The translations under genes were made by a program, and so were the position numbers. The notes beneath the pieces were generated by a model. That model saw only the letters and a list, made by a program, of their open reading frames with translations. It searched no databases and was not told the DNA's origin. A stretch of DNA of 64,000 nt from Gallionellaceae bacterium (GTDB taxonomy: Bacteria; Pseudomonadota; Gammaproteobacteria; Burkholderiales; Thiobacillaceae). Within the stretch, counting starts at the first letter, position 1, and each line of letters begins with the position of its first letter. The stretch spans positions 52,380 to 116,379 of the forward strand of contig JAQTLN010000013.1 in assembly GCA_028714875.1 (NCBI GenBank). The letters run 5' to 3'. Positions 62,401 to 64,000 of the stretch are shown here, in pieces.

Positions 62401-63768
62401 ATGGATCGTCGTCAATTTCTGCGCGGCACGGGAGCTGCCGTATTGGGTGCCGGACTGGTCAGCAAGGCCGGGGCCGCCAGCCTGCCCGAAGCTCCCATCT
62501 TCACCAACCCCGCCACCCAACCACCCCTGCATCCCAGCGAGGGGCGGCCCTATAACCCGGTGGTGACGCTCAACGGCTGGTCGCTGCCCTGGCGCATGAA
62601 GGACGGCGTCAAGGAATTCCATCTGATCGCCGAGCCGGTGGTGCGCGAGCTGGCGCCGGGCATGACCGCCAACCTGTGGGGCTACAACGGCTCCAGCCCC
62701 GGCCCCACCATCGAGTGCGTGGAAGGCGACCGGGTGCGCATCTTCGTCACCAACAAGCTGCCCGAGCGCACCGCCGTGCACTGGCATGGCATCGTCCTGC
62801 CCAATGGCATGGATGGCGTCAGCGGCTTGACCCAACCGGCGATCCAGCCGGGCAAGACCTTCGTCTACGAATTCGAGATGAAGCGCTCCGGCACCTTCAT
62901 GTACCACCCCCATGCCGACGAGATGGTGCAGATGGCCATGGGCATGATGGGCCTGCTCATCGTCCATCCCAAAGACCCGGAATTCATGCGTGTGGACCGC
63001 GATTTCGCGTTCCTGCTCAACGCCTTCGACATCGACCCGGGCAGCTACACGCCGAAGATCAACACCATGCTGGACTTCAATATGTGGTGCTGGAACAGCC
63101 GCGTGTTTCCGGGCATCGACCCGCTGGTCTGCCGCACCGGCGACCGGGTACGCATCCGCTCCGGCAACCTGACCATGACCAACCACCCGCTGCACCTGCA
63201 TGGCGTCAATTTCGAGGTGACCGGCACTGACGGCGGCTGGATACCGCCATCCGCGCGCTGGCCGGAAGTGACCACGGACGTCGCCATCGGCCAGATGCGC
63301 GCTTTCGAGTTCCTCGCCGACAACCCCGGCGACTGGGCCTTCCACTGCCACAAATCGCACCACACCATGAACGCCATGGGCCATGACGTGCCGACCATGA
63401 TCGGCGTCGATCAGCGCGAGATCAGCAAAAAGATCAGCAAGCTGCTGCCGGATTACATGGAAATGGGCTCCGCCGGCATGGCGGAAATGGGCGACATGGA
63501 AATGCCCCTGCCCGACAACACCCTGCCCATGATGACCGGCCAGGGGCCGTTCGGCGCGGTCGAGATGGGCGGCATGTTCTCCGTGGTGAAAGTGCATGAC
63601 GACGTGAAACCCGGCGACTACAGCGACCCGGGCTGGTATCCGCACCCTCAGGGCACGCAAGCCTACGAGTGGACCGGCGAACCGTTGCCGAGCGAACGCC
63701 AGGCCGGCCCCGACGCCGACGCGCACACCATGAACGCGATGAAACCGTCCGGCCATCATCACCAATGA
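62401..63768 (+). CDS. Periplasmic multicopper oxidase
   Basis: 455 aa. Tat signal MDRRQFLRGTGAAVLGAGL. Copper sites HWHG, YHPHAD, NHPLHLHG and the type 1/3 motif HCHKSHHTMNAM are complete. A Met-rich region (MEMGSAGMAEMGDMEMP, about 350-375) as in copper-tolerance oxidases lies near the C-terminus. It probably oxidises Cu(I) to less toxic Cu(II). The last gene before a REP copy. Confidence 0.93.
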   Translation: MDRRQFLRGTGAAVLGAGLVSKAGAASLPEAPIFTNPATQPPLHPSEGRPYNPVVTLNGWSLPWRMKDGVKEFHLIAEPVVRELAPGMTANLWGYNGSSPGPTIECVEGDRVRIFVTNKLPERTAVHWHGIVLPNGMDGVSGLTQPAIQPGKTFVYEFEMKRSGTFMYHPHADEMVQMAMGMMGLLIVHPKDPEFMRVDRDFAFLLNAFDIDPGSYTPKINTMLDFNMWCWNSRVFPGIDPLVCRTGDRVRIRSGNLTMTNHPLHLHGVNFEVTGTDGGWIPPSARWPEVTTDVAIGQMRAFEFLADNPGDWAFHCHKSHHTMNAMGHDVPTMIGVDQREISKKISKLLPDYMEMGSAGMAEMGDMEMPLPDNTLPMMTGQGPFGAVEMGGMFSVVKVHDDVKPGDYSDPGWYPHPQGTQAYEWTGEPLPSERQAGPDADAHTMNAMKPSGHHHQ

Positions 63769-63772
63769 ACTC

Positions 63773-63818
63773 GTTCCCACGCTACAGCGTGGGAACGCCG
63801 TCCAGACGCTCCAGCGTC
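63773..63818. repeat. REP palindrome after the multicopper oxidase
   Basis: gttcccacgc-ta-cagcgtgggaac (63773-63796) and a second arm (cagacgctccagcgtcatacg). It matches the clusters flanking the transposase at 16 kb, about 47 kb away, so the element has spread. Confidence 0.85.
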
Positions 63819-63892
63819 ATACGAAGGCCTCTTCGGGAGCAAGCAAGCTTAGGGTGGAAAGCAGGCGGGGCCGGAGCCCCGGGGTTCGACAG

Positions 63893-64000
63893 TTAATCCG
63901 ACAACTCCTTGATTTCGTTAAACACGAATTCAAAACGCTCCACTACAACAGGGTCAACTGCTGCGTGGCGACCGGTTTTTTTACCCTGAGGGCACTGAAC
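63893..64000 (-). CDS. Possible 3' end of a gene running off the window
   Basis: The minus-strand frame from 64000 is open to a TAA at 63893 and reads 35 codons ending VVVERFEFVFNEIKELSD. The region is less GC-rich than its surroundings. The family is not recognised, and 35 codons alone could be chance. Confidence 0.35.
   Translation of the reverse strand, partial: VQCPQGKKTGRHAAVDPVVVERFEFVFNEIKELSD

Noticed and set aside
1-64000. tRNA, rRNA or riboswitch genes
   Set aside because: No cloverleaf, rRNA or conserved riboswitch core was recognised by reading; a covariance-model scan would be needed to exclude them.

Overview
The window is GC-rich, gene-dense chromosomal DNA of a sulfur-oxidising, nitrate-respiring proteobacterium, most likely a betaproteobacterium of the Thiobacillus type. 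The basis is a complete oxidative-type dsr operon (dsrABEFHCMKLJOP, then dsrN, dsrR and cysG) in the same window as a narKGHJI respiratory nitrate reductase operon, with a flagellar fliKLMNOPQR block and typical betaproteobacterial housekeeping genes. The species call is inference; no rRNA or tRNA gene was seen.

Layout. 1-8.9 kb: end of narK, narGHJI, and a DsrC-family protein lacking the DsrC C-terminal cysteines, behind an FNR-like site. 9-14 kb (minus strand): an Ala/Val/Pro-rich secreted protein with an 11-base homopolymer in its coding sequence, then lpxH, a secreted cyclophilin, an L,D-transpeptidase and a TPR protein. 14-18 kb: glnS and cysS on either side of a REP-associated transposase flanked by inverted REP clusters. 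18-25.5 kb: a secreted protein of unknown function, a PAS-GGDEF-EAL protein, a histidine kinase/ANTAR regulator pair, a YajR-like transporter and ssb. 25.7-31.5 kb: fliK and fliLMNOPQR, with a triple 84-bp repeat ORF fitted exactly between fliP and fliQ. 31.5-40 kb: a methyltransferase, dapA-bamC-MBL hydrolase-DEAD helicase-DUF3301 in tight coupling, modBC, a ferredoxin-NADP reductase and yceH.

40-44 kb (minus strand) is a compact cluster divergent from dsr: a small unknown protein, an orphan Cas6-like RAMP protein, a cysteine-free DsrC homologue, a rhodanese, an unknown protein and a TauD-like dioxygenase. The divergent intergenic region holds a perfect 40-bp palindrome. 44-58.5 kb is the dsr operon with dsrN, dsrR and siroheme synthase, with hairpins at several gene junctions. 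58.5-64 kb: an Atm1-type ABC exporter, infA, and a copper operon (TolC-like lipoprotein and multicopper oxidase) behind a CusR/CopR-like box, ending in another REP copy.

How the genes work together: reverse DsrAB oxidises sulfane sulfur delivered by DsrEFH and DsrC. DsrN and CysG supply the siroheme cofactor. DsrL and DsrMKJOP pass electrons to the carrier and quinone pools, and NarGHI can use quinol to reduce nitrate; ModBC would import molybdate for NarG. The best candidate for an undescribed system is the 40-44 kb cluster with its Cas6-like protein and palindrome beside a hairpin-rich dsr transcript. The fliP-fliQ repeat ORF is the most unusual local structure.
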